5,682 nucleotides of DNA from Acidobacteriota bacterium. Its GTDB lineage: Bacteria; Acidobacteriota; Terriglobia; Terriglobales; Acidobacteriaceae. Of the stretch, positions 5,238-5,682 are shown one piece after another. Each line of letters opens with the position of its first letter. Within the stretch, counting starts at the first letter, position 1. The translations under genes were made by a program, and so were the position numbers. The notes under the pieces are model-generated. The model had not been told where the DNA came from, made no database searches, and was given only the letters and a program-made list of their open reading frames with translations. The stretch covers positions 1-5,682 of the forward strand of contig JAKBAG010000191.1 in NCBI GenBank assembly GCA_021809235.1, written 5' to 3'.

Positions 5238-5682
5238 TTAGAAGACGGGAACCTGCATGTCGGCTGGAGATGTCGCCTCCGGCGTGGCCTGGCGCACCGC
5301 CTCCGAGAGTGCAAACTTGAGCTCTTCGATGCCTTCTCCGGTGACGGCTGAGATGGCATGGAAGGGCAACTTGCGCCGCTTGGCTGAGGAGGCAAGCTTT
5401 TTGAGCTTTTGCGGATTGGCGGCGTCGAGTTTGGTAGCAACGACGATCATGGGCTTGTCCATCAGGCCGTGGCCAAAGCTCTCCAGCTCCGAGCAGATGA
5501 CCTTGAAGTCCTCGACGGGATCGGGGCGGCCGGAGCCATCGGAGACATCAATCAGATGGGCCAGGACGCGGGTGCGCTCAATGTGGCGCAGGAACTGGAT
5601 GCCAAGGCCGGAACCGAGATGCGCTCCTTCGATGAGGCCGGGCATGTCGGCCACAACAAAGCTGGTCTGGCGGGGCATTTCG
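5238..5682 (-). CDS. obg: Obg-family ribosome-assembly GTPase (C-terminal part; start lies beyond the window)
   Basis: This is the GTPase domain of the Obg/CgtA family, which binds the large ribosomal subunit precursor and links GTP level to growth and stress. The frame is open at the right edge (Glu codon before the internal ATG at 5678), so the N-terminal glycine-rich Obg domain and the P-loop lie outside. Numbering from that internal Met, G3/switch II is DMPGLIEGA (11-19). The Obg signature LGIQFLRHIERTR (25-37) and LIDVS (42-46) follow. G4 is ATKLD (81-85) and G5 is SAVTGEG (110-116). Thr82 replaces the usual Asn of NKxD. The protein ends about 30 residues after G5, so no C-terminal OCT domain is present. 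It is encoded directly upstream of guaB on the same strand with an 82-base gap, a neighbourhood joining a GTP-using factor to GTP synthesis. Confidence 0.95.
   Translation of the reverse strand, partial: EMPRQTSFVVADMPGLIEGAHLGSGLGIQFLRHIERTRVLAHLIDVSDGSGRPDPVEDFKVICSELESFGHGLMDKPMIVVATKLDAANPQKLKKLASSAKRRKLPFHAISAVTGEGIEELKFALSEAVRQATPEATSPADMQVPVF

Noticed and set aside
1..5682. CRISPR array, insertion sequence, phage or defence island
   Set aside because: There are no spaced direct repeats, terminal inverted repeats with a transposase, integrase gene or nuclease/helicase gene. All long genes are housekeeping or ordinary accessory families.

Overview
This window is an ordinary stretch of bacterial chromosome. 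It is GC-rich, densely packed and has no visible mobile element, CRISPR array, tRNA or rRNA. It holds three complete genes and two genes cut by the window edges. The protein sequences (Obg GTPase, IMP dehydrogenase, a 14-helix DHA2 exporter, an acyl-CoA-type desaturase and a gamma-class carbonic anhydrase) suit a free-living Gram-negative bacterium. I lean to Acidobacteriota (Terriglobia-like) from the overall look of the proteins, but the sequence alone does not prove this.

Layout: positions 1-434 (+) encode the C-terminal three quarters of a gamma-carbonic-anhydrase-family left-handed beta-helix protein. It converges on four genes that all lie on the minus strand. In their direction of transcription these are the C-terminal half of obg (5682-5238), guaB for IMP dehydrogenase (5155-3644), an EmrB/QacA-type drug exporter (3335-1686) and a fatty acyl desaturase (1433-462). 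A perfect 12-bp inverted repeat at 410-443 sits at the convergent junction and looks like a bidirectional intrinsic terminator. Part of it lies inside the carbonic anhydrase reading frame.

Regulatory reading: a TTGGAC-17-TACAAT promoter candidate lies upstream of the desaturase. It argues that the real start is the internal ATG at 1433 rather than the far-upstream one. A TACAAT hexamer also lies in the obg-guaB gap. The gaps upstream of the exporter (3336-3643) and of the desaturase (1434-1685) contain dyads but no extra gene. The spacings (82, 308 and 252 bp) suggest largely separate transcription units rather than one tight operon.

Functionally the genes are not an obvious pathway: GTP-dependent ribosome assembly (Obg) beside guanine nucleotide synthesis (GuaB), then export, membrane lipid unsaturation and CO2/bicarbonate or metal-site chemistry. 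I found no convincing previously undescribed system. The points most worth a second look are the terminator inside a coding sequence, an apparent insertion of about 17 residues in the IMP dehydrogenase flap region, and a TKLD in place of NKxD motif in Obg.
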